Below are positions 47,830-59,404 of a DNA stretch of 64,000 nucleotides, piece after piece (within the stretch, counting starts at the first letter, position 1; each line of letters opens with the position of its first letter). This DNA comes from Clusia tigrina. Lineage: Eukaryota; Arthropoda; Insecta; Diptera; Clusiidae. A program made the position numbers and the translations under genes. The stretch spans positions 198,035,291 to 198,099,290 of the forward strand of contig OV050032.1 of assembly GCA_920105625.2 (NCBI GenBank), given 5' to 3'. The notes under the pieces are model-generated. The model saw only the letters and a program-made list of their open reading frames with translations. It was not told where the DNA came from and searched no databases.

Positions 47830-49619
47830 CAAAATATTGTTGGAGCACTTTCTATTGGTATATGAAGAGAAGATCAGGCTCTTGAGACAACATGTTCAAT
47901 ATTGTCAAATTGTTTATATATTTATTTATTAACATTACACTACAATGAATAATGATCATTGAATGAATGAATGTCGGCAATGGGGTAAAAGAATGAATAC
48001 TATCAACTTAGACCCAAGGCTGGGAACGAAAAGAAGGCATTTCGAAACCTTGCCCATCCGATAGCAATCTTGCCACCAACCAACAAAGGTCGACGCAACT
48101 ATCGTATTAAAAAACAAACTAAAATTAAGCAATAATCAATTAAAATGATTAAAGGAACTATTTCGTTTGAAACTGGGAACTAATGCTGATACATCACTGT
48201 AAAGCCGCCACAAGGAGACAGGGAATAATGCGTTGATTAGGCACTGAAATCATAATTTTCTATTCTCAAAAATTTTAAACTATTTCTCATCTACAAAATT
48301 CAACATGCCTTCGAAACGAAGCTGGAAATCTTTGCCATTTATCACACAGCTTTAAGAATGCCCGGAATTCCCGAACCCGACCCGCACAGTCATGCGCATC
48401 GTCGGCAACTCCTGTGTGTGTCTTGCGGCAATTAATTTACATGTGCGTGCATCAAGACGCAAGCTGAAACAGTAGCTGCCGAAAGCCCAGACAAATGGGC
48501 ATAGCGGGAAGGGTTGCCTAAGTTGTATTTATGAGGTATGGGCGTAAGGACCAGCAACGCTTAAGCTACTTTTAAGTTAATAAATCTGAGCGGCAGCCGC
48601 ACATGTGCCGAATGCGAAGAATGAAAGCTCGTAAGCGGCTTAATTTCTCAGATGTGGGAGCAACTCTTTATTAAAAGGGAGGTTGAAACGGAGGCTGGAA
48701 AATTTATCACCACAAATATTGGGGCATATAAGTTAGAATTCTCAAATGCGAGTATTCCTTCCAGAAGGACATGAGAACATGAGTATATACAGGACCTAAA
48801 CATGACAGTTTAGTTTGCTGCCTTTATTTATTGTCTTCCCATACAAATAATTTAGTGGTATTTTTGGAAATTCCTTGAAGTTTTCTCCTGTTCGCGTGTG
48901 TTCATGTCCCAGAATTCACTAATTTTCAATTTACAGCATTTTGCTTCGGTTTAGACTCCTTTTGTTCTGACAATTGTGCTGATTTTCATTTGTTACCTGA
49001 ATGTGGTTGCATTATTCATTCAGGACACTTTCGGCATAGCGTGATCGCATTCTGTGATAAGTGTCGACGCTGTGGCTCTGCCAGAACCCTTGAGCCGCAT
49101 GATCATTAAAAATGCATTACCTTTCGATTTACCAAAATACAAGCTTAGTATTTGCACAGTCTACTCAGCCAGTGCTGGTTGCTGAGATACAGATAATAAT
49201 TAAAGATGCTCGAACAGAATTTCTGCTAGATGCCCACAGGACGATAACGCTGACAGCACTCAAGTGAAGAGAAAGGAAAACACAAACAAATGCAGACAAC
49301 CCTTTTCGGCAGGAAGAGATAAGATGAGTAACACTTTGCTGTTGCTTTGCAGCAGAGAGCTCAGGGGGTTGTTGTGGGGGCTGAAACCATCCCCGATAAA
49401 AGAAGAAACGACTTGGAATGAATTGGAATGAATCTGAGAATAAATTCTGGATAAACTCCTCCGAAACATTTTGCTGAGTGAGCCCCTGGCTGCCAGGAAA
49501 GAAACCCTTCTGCATTCGAAGCATCTTGAAGACGTTATCTGATTAAAGCTGATGACAATGATGATGGAGAGGATGTTGGAAATCCTGCTTAGTGGAGATT
49601 ATCGGAACAATTTTACATT
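47830..49619. other. Unassigned stretch, partly host-like
   Basis: 48350-49100 has mixed composition like host intergenic DNA. No exon can be defined. Confidence 0.35.
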
Positions 49620-49735
49620 ATTTTATATATTGACAAGAGCAAGGACATTAGTTTATATATTGACAAGAGCAAGGACATTGGTTTATATATTGACAAGAGC
49701 AAGGACATTGGTTTATATATTGGCCAGAGCGAAAA
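49620..49735 (+). repeat. 30-bp minisatellite, ~4 copies
   Basis: Unit TTTATATATTGACAAGAGCA plus AGGACATTGG. Confidence 0.9.
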
Positions 49736-49768
49736 GTAACTTAACATATGCGGATGGTAAAGCTGAGT

Positions 49769-49972
49769 GTAGACCCTTCCAGAACTGCAACTTATCCAAG
49801 GTGGAAGTATAGACCCTTCCAGAACTGCCACCTATCCAAGTTGGAAGTGTAGACCCTTCCAGAACTGCCACCTATCCAAGTTGGAAGTGTAGACCCTTCC
49901 AGAGCTACAACTTATCCAAGGTGGAACTATAGACCCTTCCAGAACTGCAACTTATCCAAGGTGGAAGTGTAG
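49769..49972 (+). repeat. 40-bp minisatellite, 5 copies
   Basis: AGACCCTTCCAGA recurs at 49771, 49811, 49851 and onward every 40 bp. Confidence 0.93.
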
Positions 49973-49984
49973 ATGGTGTACCCA

Positions 49985-50390
49985 AATTGTAGGTAAGTAG
50001 GTAGGTAGGTAAGGCGGCCCCCCGAAAGGCATACTTAGGTCAACATTGACCCATTGTGATACCGCATGAGACATCAGGTCCCATCCCTTTCAAAGGTCCA
50101 GCCATTTGGAGCTTTTAATGAAGCAATTGCTCTATCCACTCCTCTATCAACCGTTATCTTTTTATTTGGAATACCTCCCAAAGTGACCAGAAAGTGGTCA
50201 CCCACAAAAGTCCACCTCCTTCTAGACAATGTTAGCCGCATGCATAACAGGTGTTCAATGGTCCCTTGCTGCTTCTCGTTCATTCAACTCCTGTAGAAGT
50301 CGTTAGAGGCAATCCCCAGCTTACTACCATGAGTGCCCAGAGTCCAGTGTCCCATTAGGACACTAATCACGGAACCTATACTTTGTCTAT
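49985..50390 (-). mobile_element. RNase H-type non-LTR 3' fragment with (CCTA)n tail
   Basis: Minus strand: MGHWTLGTHGSKLGIASNDF, then TIEHLLCMRLTLSRRRWTF, GDHFLVTLGGIPNKKIT, APNGWTFERDGT, then a 3' UTR with GCGGTATCACAATGGGTC and a (CCTA)n tail at 49992-50015. Same family as 19881-20140, and as the short piece at 16440-16512. Confidence 0.75.
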
Positions 50391-51299
50391 TTAGAGCCAC
50401 TAGGTCCCTTGAGCGCTTGACATTTATCTCTGGCCAAAATGCAAGTTGCTTAAGAGAATATGTTTGATATGAATATGAATATGAATATGTAATTGACTGA
50501 ACGTTAAGCAAATGCCAGCAACAACAACCACATGGTAAAAACATGTGATCATTGAAGCAGAGCAATCTACTCTCAGCCACTATAAATACTTCCACCACTG
50601 ATCCATCGCAGACGAATTTAATGCGAACGTGTCGATTTTGAAAGCAAGTACCGCAGGGATCGCTGGCAATTGCAGCAGAGCTCCAGTCTCCCACACTAAT
50701 TACCGCACAGAAAAAAGGAACACCAGATATGTTTACATTGTTTCCAAATATTTATAGATCTGCATACGGACTGCTCAGCACATCAAGACACATGTCTGTG
50801 CTGAGCGTTCCCCAACTGTACGCAGGAAAAAGTCGTGATGAAATCAGATATCTCCGGTGTAATTTGAAACCGCTACAATGCTTGTAGGCACATCCCTAAA
50901 CATCGTGCACACGTATTGGCAAAGGCCCCAGCGAGCGAGCGAGTATCCTTGCAACATGTGCGTGAGCTGCTTTGTAACGAACACCAATTATGGCTCATTG
51001 TTCTCCTGAGCCATTGAACCATCCAGCCAGGCAGCGAAGAACCCGTCGTGCCCGGGCTACATGCTGCGGCTCAGAGGCAGGCAAGACGCAAAGCAAAAGA
51101 AAACGTAATGAAGCGGAGGAAATAAGTTTGCTGGAGCGATAAATGAGCAAGAACCGGGACGAGACCGACCGATCGCGCACAGACGCAGACAAAAACAATT
51201 TCTTTCGGTGGAAAATTGGGCAAAAAACAAATGGAAAAAAAGGTAAACAGCAGTGTGGAGAAATGTGCAGAAGCAGGTAGCTGGCTAACCAGCCAGACG
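50391..51299. other. Upstream region of the membrane-protein gene
   Basis: GC rises from about 50750. A GAATAT(GAATAT)n run lies at about 50468-50488. Probably contains regulatory DNA for the gene that starts downstream; no core promoter element is convincing. Confidence 0.35.
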
Positions 51300-51888
51300 C
51301 ACAGAGAGCGGGCTTAACTGATCAGTGATCTTGCCCCGGAGCGGACCATGTGAGTGCATTTGTGGTTCAGGCCAGCGGAGCGAGCGCAAAATCTAGTACA
51401 ATTCTTGATTGTGAAGCCAGCGACTCAAGCAGCGAGCGGGAGCGCAGCCGGTCGTGCGAGTGATCGCCGCCAGCCAGAGAGCTCAAGTGAAGTGTATGTG
51501 CCGCGCTCGTTGGTAAAGAGTATCTTGCAGATACGTGCGCTGCGCTGCGTTGTGCTGCGCTGCCGCACGTTTTACGTTTCTCGCTGTTCGTTTTTCGTGA
51601 ACTGACTGCGACTGTGACTGCCGCACGAAAATCCGAAAAACAGTTTACTTAGCGATCTCGTTAAAGACGGATGTGTTGCAAAGGTCTCCCGATTTGACCG
51701 ACAAGAGCGCCCGCAAAGATTGCCGATTAATTGCAGTCATAAAACGCACGAAACCAGAGAAAGTTCCACATTACAAAAAGCCAAAAAATAATAGAAAAAA
51801 AAAACATTTAAAAAAAACATAAATTAAATTACAGAAAAAAAAAAATTTTGTAAACAAAATTATTTTAAGAATTCGCATTTAAAGGAAA
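51300..51888 (+). other. Probable 5' UTR of the membrane-protein gene
   Basis: About 590 bp of host-type, initially GC-rich sequence that becomes A-rich (51775-51850) just before the start codon. It contains an in-frame TAA three codons before the ATG. Transcription start not located. Confidence 0.4.
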
Positions 51889-52357
51889 ATGGAAAGTGTG
51901 ACGCGCTCATTAAATTACGAGCTGCCACAGCGTTTACAGTACGACGAATACGCTCAGCATATACTTGAAAATAGCAAAGCCATCATTTCCAGCACAGCCA
52001 CGCCTACAATCACCGCCAGCGTCGACGGCGTGTCCACACAAGACTTTTTACAGAAACTGGGCGCCACGCTGCTCAACTCGATACAGCTCCAAAATCTGCA
52101 CAGATCCCTCGAGGACACCAGTCCGCTGCCCAGTGCTCAGAGTGTCAATAAAATGGAGGTGGGATATACTCCAAATCATGTGATCATCGACTCGTCCAGC
52201 TTCGATGCCATGGACGAGCTGCAAAAGCAACTGGAATACGACAAGTTCATGAACGACGTTTGGTTGGGCATCGTGCTCACACTGATACTGATCTCGCTGG
52301 TGTTCTGTGTGTGCTCCTGTTTCCTGTACCACCAGTTCCGGATGTGGAAGCGAAACT
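51889..52357 (+). CDS. First coding exon of a single-pass membrane protein (Commissureless-like candidate)
   Basis: Starts MESVTRSLNYELPQRLQYDE in a good fly start context (GGAAAATGG), with a TAA in frame at 51880. The exon encodes 156 residues plus one base and ends at a GTAAGT donor (52358), so the rest lies beyond a large intron, probably outside the window. There is no signal peptide. Residues 1-120 are polar and Ser/Thr-rich. A clear transmembrane helix (VWLGIVLTLILISLVFCVCS, about residues 124-147) is followed by a basic stop-transfer (RMWKRN). An N-out helix without a signal peptide, and the juxtamembrane sequence, suggest the Commissureless family, which sorts the Robo receptor away from axon surfaces. 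This is a recollection-based guess; the diagnostic cytoplasmic LPSY motif would be on a later exon. That this is a real host exon is much surer than the family. Confidence 0.75.
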
Positions 52358-52436
52358 GTAAGTTTTTACCAAACAAAAGGCACTTTAGTTGTCATTTCCA
52401 CAAACTGAGTAATTCAGTTAATTCACTGATTTTATT

Positions 52437-53158
52437 AATAAACATGTTCACGATGGAGATAGATTTGGAGCTAGGTAGATAGTTAGGTAGTTAGTTAGGT
52501 AGTTAGTTAGGTAGTTAGTTAGGTAGGTAGGAGTGGCATCGTAGTTTGCCAAAAGCTCACTTGAGCATAGCTAAAGGCCCATTGGGATACCACGATGATT
52601 TGAAGCTAAACCACTAAAAATTTTACTACAAAAAATTGTGCAAAACTAACAAGAAAAAATGGAAAAAACTGGGCCTACCCTCTGACGACTTCTGGCAGTA
52701 GTTCCGAGGAGAAGGAGGAGACGGTGCTCCACCTCTTATTTCAGAAGAAGAAATTACACCTTTGGTGCTGCATCTCTCACAAATTTGACAGAGGTGTCCT
52801 CCTTCTATAGCAGGGACATAGCAAACTTCCTTAGATAATCAGGATGATTTCCTGGAACATAATAGGGTAGCCATCCTTCTATGATAGGGACATAGTAAAA
52901 TTCTTAAAATTATCCGAATGGTTTCCTGGAACATAATGAGGGAGTCTTGGCCATCCCGGGGCTGTCCTTGTGCTGACTATCACCGTCTTTAAGTGAGAGA
53001 ATATTAGTCAGTACTCGAACAACCTCACACCGAGCTATCACAACGGGCCATAAGGACTGCTCAAGTGTGGTTTTAGTCAACTAAGCTGCCACTCTTACCT
53101 ACCTACCTATCTACCTACCTAGCTCCAAATCTACTTCCACCATGAACATGTTTATTTA
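52437..53158. mobile_element. Foldback in the host intron with (TAGG)n-containing inverted arms
   Basis: Left arm 52437-52592 and right arm 53033-53158 are inverted copies: an AAACATGTTCA...AGATTTGGAGCTAGG segment, a TAGG repeat, then GAGTGGC...ACTTGAGC...GGCCCATTGGGATA. It lies 80 bp after the exon donor. Confidence 0.8.
52680..53130 (+). mobile_element. Non-LTR ORF2 C-terminus inside the foldback
   Basis: Reads SSEEKEETVLHLLF (finger region), then DRDIVKFLKLSEWFPGT and stop, the usual end of ORF2, with a partial duplicate just upstream. A 3' UTR (AACGGGCCATAAGG...) and (TACC)n tail at 53093-53120 follow. Confidence 0.6.
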
Positions 53159-53319
53159 TTTATTGACTATATACGAGGGTCGCACATTCAAATCCTGCCA
53201 CGGGCTTCTTCTCCAAAATGCTTCTTTCTATAAAATCTTTTTCTCTTCGAGTCGAAAGCCTCTGTAGCTAGTACTCATTCCCCCAAAACCTTGCACTCTT
53301 AATTAATTTTGGTGTACGG

Positions 53320-53322
<3 letters not shown>

Positions 53323-53356
<34 letters not shown>

Positions 53357-53357
53357 T
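53323..53357 (+). repeat. (ATA)n microsatellite
   Basis: About 11 trinucleotides. Confidence 0.9.
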
Positions 53358-53394
53358 TTACTAATAAAATTAGTTAATCTACTTACCTATCTAA

Positions 53395-53445
53395 CTACAT
53401 ACTACCTACCTATCTACCTACCTACCTATCTACCTACCTACCTAT
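53395..53445 (+). repeat. (CTAC)n microsatellite
   Basis: About 50 bp of CTAC/CTAT repeat. Confidence 0.9.
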
Positions 53446-53539
53446 TGCTATTTCGCACACGCCACTTGTCCTCTTCAGAGATGCTTCAATGAAAGGCAAT
53501 TTTTCCCCAAGTAGATAATATGTCTCAGATATCAACAGT

Positions 53540-53625
53540 GCACCAACTGTGAACCCTCCCAGGAATCGCACCTGGGCCTTGAGTTGTTGTAATCTGGTCA
53601 TCCACATAACTACGCTAAAAGATTT
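53540..53625 (-). mobile_element. tRNA-derived SINE-like sequence
   Basis: Minus strand has an A-box-like TAGCGTAGTTATGTGG and a T arm CCAGGTGCGATTCCTGG, which has a perfect 5-bp stem and 7-nt loop. The anticodon arm does not pair, so it is not a functional tRNA. Confidence 0.5.
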
Positions 53626-53944
53626 TCGACATGTTTGTGTTTGGAATGATTGTGCATTTCGAAAGCTTTTTTATATCAAGACCGGCACAAGATTTCTTCT
53701 TGCAAATGTGTAGGGTGCTGCATTTGCTAAACGCCACATTCGTTCCACAAATATTTGATCATTTAGATAGGTCTTCAAGCATAGCGCTGAAAGTACTGCG
53801 TATGAAGTTGTTGTCTTGAGAACATGAAGACATCTTCGTCTTCTTGTTCTACATATTTTTGCTTTGAATTAATTTTGCTGACGTCATCGAATACTGTAAT
53901 GAACAACAGACAGCGGTGATCCTTGGGGGATTCCGTGGGCGACA
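53626..53944. other. Unassigned spacer
   Basis: Nothing supported; a 62-codon frame at 53631-53819 is not recognised. Confidence 0.3.
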
Positions 53945-54186
53945 GACTCAACTACCGACGGAGCTCAACTACCGACAGAGCTCAACTCCCGGCAGAGCTC
54001 AACTCCCAACAGAGCTCAACGCTCGACAGAGCTCAACTCCCGACAGAGCTCAACTCCTGACAGAGCTAAACTCCCGACAGAGCTCAACTGCCAACAGAGC
54101 TCAACTCCCGACAGAGATCAGCTCTCGACAGAACTCAACTCCCGACAGAGCTCAACTCCCAACAGAGCTCAACTCCCGACAGAGCT
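53945..54186 (+). repeat. 17-bp minisatellite derived from retroelement RT sequence
   Basis: About 14 units of CTCAACTCCCGACAGAG. On the minus strand the adjoining RT frame reads SALSGVELCWELSSVGS into the array, so the first unit is RT coding sequence. Confidence 0.9.
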
Positions 54187-55560
54187 GAACCGATCGTAAC
54201 TCTGATTTTACAATTTGACAAAAACCTTTTCATAAAATCGAATATATTTGGTCCGATTTTCCATTTGAGCAATTGTTCAGGTACCATATGTGGGCCTATT
54301 CGGTCGAGAGCCTTTTCAAAATCCATACTTAGGTTTGTGATAGGGTTGATTAGGTTAGGTGTGATATGTATGAAAGTGCTCTCGATACACTATGGTCGAA
54401 GTAGAGACGAGCGTCCATGGTACCCTGTTCCTTTTGAAATCCAACTTGATGTGAGTTTATAAATTGACCCCTTTCGATGAACCCCATAAGCCTTGTGGCA
54501 ACTATTCTATCCACAAGTTTGCCCATACAGGGGAGTAATGAACTAGAGCTGTATCCGGATAGTTCTATGTTTGGTTGGTTCGGTTTCGGTATTGGGAGAA
54601 TGTTCGCTATTTCCCAGCTTTGATTTATAATCAAATGCAAATAATGCTTTGATTTAAATGACATAATGCAAAATATTTTTGAATAGATCACTTAATCTAG
54701 ATGTCATCTCTTGAGGCTAGTTTTTTAACATTGGGTACGATCTTCTGTCAAGTCCAGGAGTTCTTCATTTGGTATTATTCAGAGCAAAAGTAAATTGAGT
54801 TTGGGAATTGGATTTCAATATATTTAGCGAAGGAGTGGTTCCGAGCTTACACTCCACTTCAGTTTATTGTCCGGTTCCAACAGCCTTAGAGAAGTGCAGC
54901 CTAGACCATAGTTAGACTATTTACGAGCGAAATGTTTGGAAATATCGTTTGTCGTGGACATACGACCAGAATTGGTGTTGATCACATTGATTGAATTTTG
55001 TTTAATAGTCCCAGTTGGCATTTTAATATCTAACCAAACTATTTAGATGTCGACCAGGGGTTGATTGAGCTGGTTACAGTTTCCAAGCACCTCCTTTTTG
55101 TTTTTTTACTTTGAATCTGAACTGTGCTGCCAGTTTTTTGTAGTTCAACAGATCTTCTCTGGACCAAGACCAAGAATATTTGAAGATTGTCCATGAATTT
55201 TGTTCTTCGGTTCGTAGTGCTGCGAGCTCTGTACCAAGAATGCTTGAGGATTGCCTTTTCTTTGTTTTTCGGTTCGTAGTGCTGCGAGCTCTGGACCAAG
55301 AACGTTTGAGGATTGCCTTTTCTTTGTTTTTCGGTTTGTAGTGCTGCGAGCTCTGCACGCAGAACGTTTGAGGATTGCCTTTTCTTTGTTTTCGCTTTGT
55401 AGTGCTGCGAGCTCTGTACCAAGAATGCTTGAGGATTGCCTCTTCTTTGTTTTTCGGTTCGTAGTGCTGCGAGCTCTGGACCAAGAACGTTTGAGGATTG
55501 CTTTTCTTTGTTTTTCGGTTCGTAGTTCTGCAGTTTCTGGGTTCCACCATGGAACCGGTT
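54187..55560 (-). mobile_element. Reverse-transcriptase remnant of an I/Jockey-type retrotransposon
   Basis: Minus strand, in order: ELAALRTEEQN and KKLAAQFRFKVKKQKGGAWK (linker before RT, partly amplified as a 62-bp array), then WEIANILPIPKPNQPN, LLPCMGKLVDRIVATRLM, HQVGFQKEQGTMDA, SLDFEKALDRIGPHMV-like palm motif A sequence, KRFLSNCKIRVTIGSALSG. It ends in the 17-bp array before the YADD motif. Frameshifts and stops show an old copy. Confidence 0.8.
55170..55540. repeat. 62-bp minisatellite inside the retroelement linker
   Basis: About six units containing TTTTCGGTTCGTAGTGCTGC and GAGCTCTGGACCAAGAACG. In the minus-strand frame each unit encodes pieces like ARSTTNRKTKKR or ELAALRTEKQ, the pre-RT linker of the element at 54187-55560. 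Confidence 0.9.
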
Positions 55561-57309
55561 TCTTATAACTGTTCTTTATTTCAGGAATAGATACAGTCTG
55601 AGGAATAGGTGAGCAGCTGTTGGGATAATTTTTGAGAGTTTTGCCGCTTTTTTATTAGTATGACTTGAGCGTAGTGAAGTACTGGAAATTTGTTCGCAGA
55701 TCGGTCCAAATTTGTTCCAATTTGCTATATCGGTTTAGAATCATGGCTTTGGTTTATTCTTGCATATTGTCGTAGAAGAATTTATCTCAATTGTTGTTCG
55801 TTAATGTAAGCTATCTAATGCAGTCCACTTACATTTGGGTGCTAGGTCTGAAGAACAGAGTGTCAGATCTACATGTGTGAGGATCGTATTATGAGTAGCA
55901 AAATTTGCGGGAGAGAATTAAATCTTCAATCACTTTGATGAGAGAATTAAATCTTCAATCACTTTGATGAGAGAATTAAATCTTCAATCACTTTGCCGCC
56001 TTGATTACGTGAAGTAGAACCCCGAAGTGAACTCCAAGCATTTTAAAGTCACCAATTAGTATGTGTGATGTTGGAAGAGGTTCTAGAACTATGTAATAAA
56101 TCTATAAGAAAAAAGTAAAAAGTTATAAATCTCTTGAGCAGAAAGTTTGACTGGAAGGAATCTAGACAGATACTGTGGTAAGTTTGATTATATGCTTCAG
56201 TTCTATAGCGATGAGTGAGATATTAGAAAGAATTTGTTGTGGGAGATAGTTGTTTTATCACTGGACCGACGCCTTGTTTGCTGGTCGTCTTTTATGAAAG
56301 ATAGTGGAAATACGCATAGGTCATTACTGGCATGCTAGTTGGGTATTTATTCAAGGGATATATTCAAGGGATATATATTCAAGGGATATATATTCAAGGG
56401 ATATATATATATATTCAAGGAAGATGAGTTCCTTGGAGAGCTGTTATGACTGGTGAGACATCTTTTCTTGATGATTTCTATTCAAGTAGATTATTATAGT
56501 AACCTTTCGTGTTCCACTGTAGTATGTTAACCATGGCAAATAAGACAGGAAATTGTTATGTTTGAGGACTTAAGAAATGTGAGTTGATGACTGTGTGTTG
56601 TTATTAGAAATTGTTTCATTATTGAGGAGCTGGGTTGATACTGGAAGTGGGTTGATATAAGAATAGAGTTTTAAAACTCCGTGTTGTATGATTTTATGTT
56701 CGTCTAACTAAGTGTGAGTATGTGTGGAGGGAATGTTTAAGTGCACTTCGCTGTCGTCTGTAACTGATTTGCTTTTGCAAATTAGTGGTGATAAGTTAAT
56801 TTTCGTACTTTTATATACATTCCATAATCACATCATTTCAATTTATAGTATATGAAAATTTGAACGATATAAGAGTTACACAACTTTAAGTGGAATGCCA
56901 AAAATTGAACACAACTAGTAAATTACCCCACCCACAATAATTCAATGCAAATTAACTGTGATTAACAGTGATAATAATAATCTTTAGTTCTAATTTAGCG
57001 TATAAACCATAACATCACAAAACTGACTGTAACTTGAAAATGATTCAGAAGGCAATCGAACTGTTTCGATGCGGTCATCAAATTTTAATTTGAAACTATA
57101 AAAAGCCAACTGTTTTTTCATACTTTGCGTGGCTCGTATTTTTGTGCATATTTCGGCTCACATTTCGAATGCAACTTTAATGACTGTTTCTGTGAAAGAA
57201 CTCGTGATAACTTTCAAAGCTGTTTTTGCTCGCACCAAAATCGCTTTCCAGCTGCACAGACTGCATTGGCATTTGGCTTGTTGCTTGTTGGTTGTTGGTT
57301 GTTGGTTGT
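55561..57309. other. Unassigned AT-rich stretch with small tandem repeats
   Basis: Three copies of a 29-bp unit (GAGAGAATTAAATCTTCAATC...) at about 55911-55998 and ATTCAAGGGATATAT-type repeats at 56345-56420. A TATAAAAA at 57097 precedes no identifiable gene. Confidence 0.4.
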
Positions 57310-57395
57310 GGCAGTCATTGCTGCTGCAGTCGTTGTTGTTGTTGTTGCTGCTGCTGCTGTTGTTGCTGCTGTTGTTGTTGTTAGTGTTGTTTGCC
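57310..57395. repeat. CTG/TTG (opa-like) microsatellite
   Basis: TGCTGCTG and TTGTTG runs of about 85 bp. Frames across it are homopolymeric on both strands. Confidence 0.8.
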
Positions 57396-58088
57396 ACACT
57401 GACCCCGCTGACAGACAACTGGCTCAACAAGCTGAAATTTCGCCGAGTTGCAGTTTTTTGTCTGGTTTTCTATTTATTCAACGAATTTGCAGTGAACGCG
57501 CAGCACTGAATTCAAATAATTATTTTCTTTATTATTTAACAAAATATTAACAAATAATTGCATACGAAACTTGAGCTGAGCTAGCAAAGCGGCGCTATCG
57601 CCTTCAATCGAAATGGGCAGACTTATCGCCCGGCACACACACCGCACACTCAGTCACACACATGAAGATGTCCGCCGCACACACTCGCAGAGGCCGTATT
57701 CACAGTAATTGCGAAAACATTAAAAACAAAATTACTTGTAATAAAAATAATGTATAAATAGAAATTAACATACTAGCTCGCAGCTCAGTTTAGTCGAATG
57801 AATTAATAATTTATGCTAATTGCCCGTATGTAGTTCGTAGGCACCCCGAGCAAACTGCATGTGACGCTCACAGGGCCTCTCTGCACAGCTCCTTTGGATG
57901 GCGAGTAATGGCTGCAATTTTCCAATAACATTCGAATTTCCATTAATGTCACTTTGTAAAGGGATTCCGTAGGCAGGAGTCCGTTCTTTTGTGTCTCAGT
58001 TCTCCATTGTGTTGCAGTCCTAGCAAAATTGCAAATTGGTATCCTTAGCAGAGCAAAATAGAGACGCTCATTCATGTCAGCAGAAGTT
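57396..58088. other. Unassigned, host-like non-coding DNA
   Basis: No exon recognised; composition mixed. Confidence 0.35.
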
Positions 58089-58222
58089 GTGAGCCCTGCT
58101 CCCCGAATGCCTGCTCCCCGAATGCCTGCTCCCCGAATGCCTGCTCCCTGAATGCCTGCTCCCCGAATGCCTGCTCCCTACATCCCTGCTTCCCGAATGC
58201 CTGCTCCCTACATCCCTGCTAA
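58089..58222 (+). repeat. 15-bp minisatellite, ~9 copies
   Basis: Unit CCTGCTCCCCGAATG, with variants CCCTACATC in the last units. Confidence 0.93.
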
Positions 58223-58839
58223 CCCAGGGCATGTGCAAGCAATAATTCCCCAGGGCACTGAGCCTAATTTGAGTATCTCTCATTCATTTAGCAGAGCAGT
58301 TCTGATTGTGAGGCGGTTTGGCAGGTCCCTCCTGCCCAACCACATCATGCAAGCAAAGGTGCATTCAAATCCACACTTTTATACGTGAAAGGACAGGCAG
58401 AAGGACACTGCAATGTCCCATTCACTGAATTTGCAGTAATTGAAGAATTTTACCGCCTCACAAATATGTGAAGTGAAATCTGTTTTGACTTCCAGGCTTG
58501 AGGGAGTTCAAACTTAGTATCCTGGCAGCTGAAGCTGGTCATTATTTATTCATTACAATTCAATGTGATAAATAAATGATAATGAGAGTCTTCTGTAATC
58601 GAATTTTTTGACAAGGGAACACTGTCGGTGCGTAATAATTATCTGATGGAAATATTAATATTAGATATAATTATTTGGAGTCTCAAAGTGGGGCGTGTTT
58701 AACCCACCGGAGTTCATATACATCTGAAGCCAATTGAAACATCAACTAGCTACGAGTTTTCCACATGTCTTCAACCAACTAAAAGGACTTCAAAGGAGAG
58801 TAATCAATTCAAATAATTACATTTACTCTGAATTGATGA
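58223..58839. other. Unassigned spacer
   Basis: AT-rich; nothing supported. Confidence 0.35.
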
Positions 58840-58960
58840 ATCAACATATTTGAAATGAATCTTTTGCAATGATTCCAAATGAATATTTTGCTATGATTCC
58901 GAATTGCAATGCCTTCAAATGACTCAACATACTTCAAATGAATGTTTTGTACTGATTCCA
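58840..58960 (-). repeat. Duplicated retroelement segment
   Basis: Matches 59335-59430 in the same orientation (CCTTCAAATGACTCAACATA). The latter lies at the 5' side of the fragment at 59045-59404. Confidence 0.6.
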
Positions 58961-59044
58961 GATAGATTTATTTAAGGATGTTATACACTGCGACCTGAAA
59001 TATCTCTTGTGATGCCAATATTTATTTAAAAGATGAGGATAGTC

Positions 59045-59404
59045 TCATCTACAGATCTTCTGTCAGTTTAATTTTCAACAGGAATTCACATATTTTGGAC
59101 GAATCAGGTTGAGGGATCTTTTCAGGTTAATTTCCGCCAGGCATTCATACATTTTGGAGCAATCCAGTTGAGGGATCTTGCTCATATCTAAGATATATTC
59201 TCCAAAACACCTGAGTCTGTTGTGTGCCAATGGTCCGCAGTCTGAGATCAGGTGCAGTGAAGTTCCGCCACTTTCTCCACAGAATCGACAGATGGCATCT
59301 GAAGATATACCCAACTTGTTCATAGGGTAGTTGAGTCTTGTAATGATTCCAAATGAATATTTTGTAACGATTCCAAATTGCAAAGCCTTCAAATGACTCA
59401 ACAT
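59045..59404 (-). mobile_element. Non-LTR ORF2 C-terminal fragment
   Basis: 109 residues: LNYPMNKLGISSDAICRFCG, GGTSLHLISDCGPLAHNRL, then two tandem C-terminal segments (KMYECLAEINLKRSL and a following similar block), stop at 59075. CX2CX8HX4C finger. Confidence 0.7.

Noticed and set aside
51354..51605. 83-codon frame in the leader of the membrane-protein gene
   Set aside because: Begins at GTG, not ATG, and shows no family resemblance; treated as 5' UTR.
57125..57550. Glutamine/asparagine or leucine-rich protein
   Set aside because: Frames arise from a CTG/TTG microsatellite; all frames give homopolymers and no flanking conserved sequence was seen.
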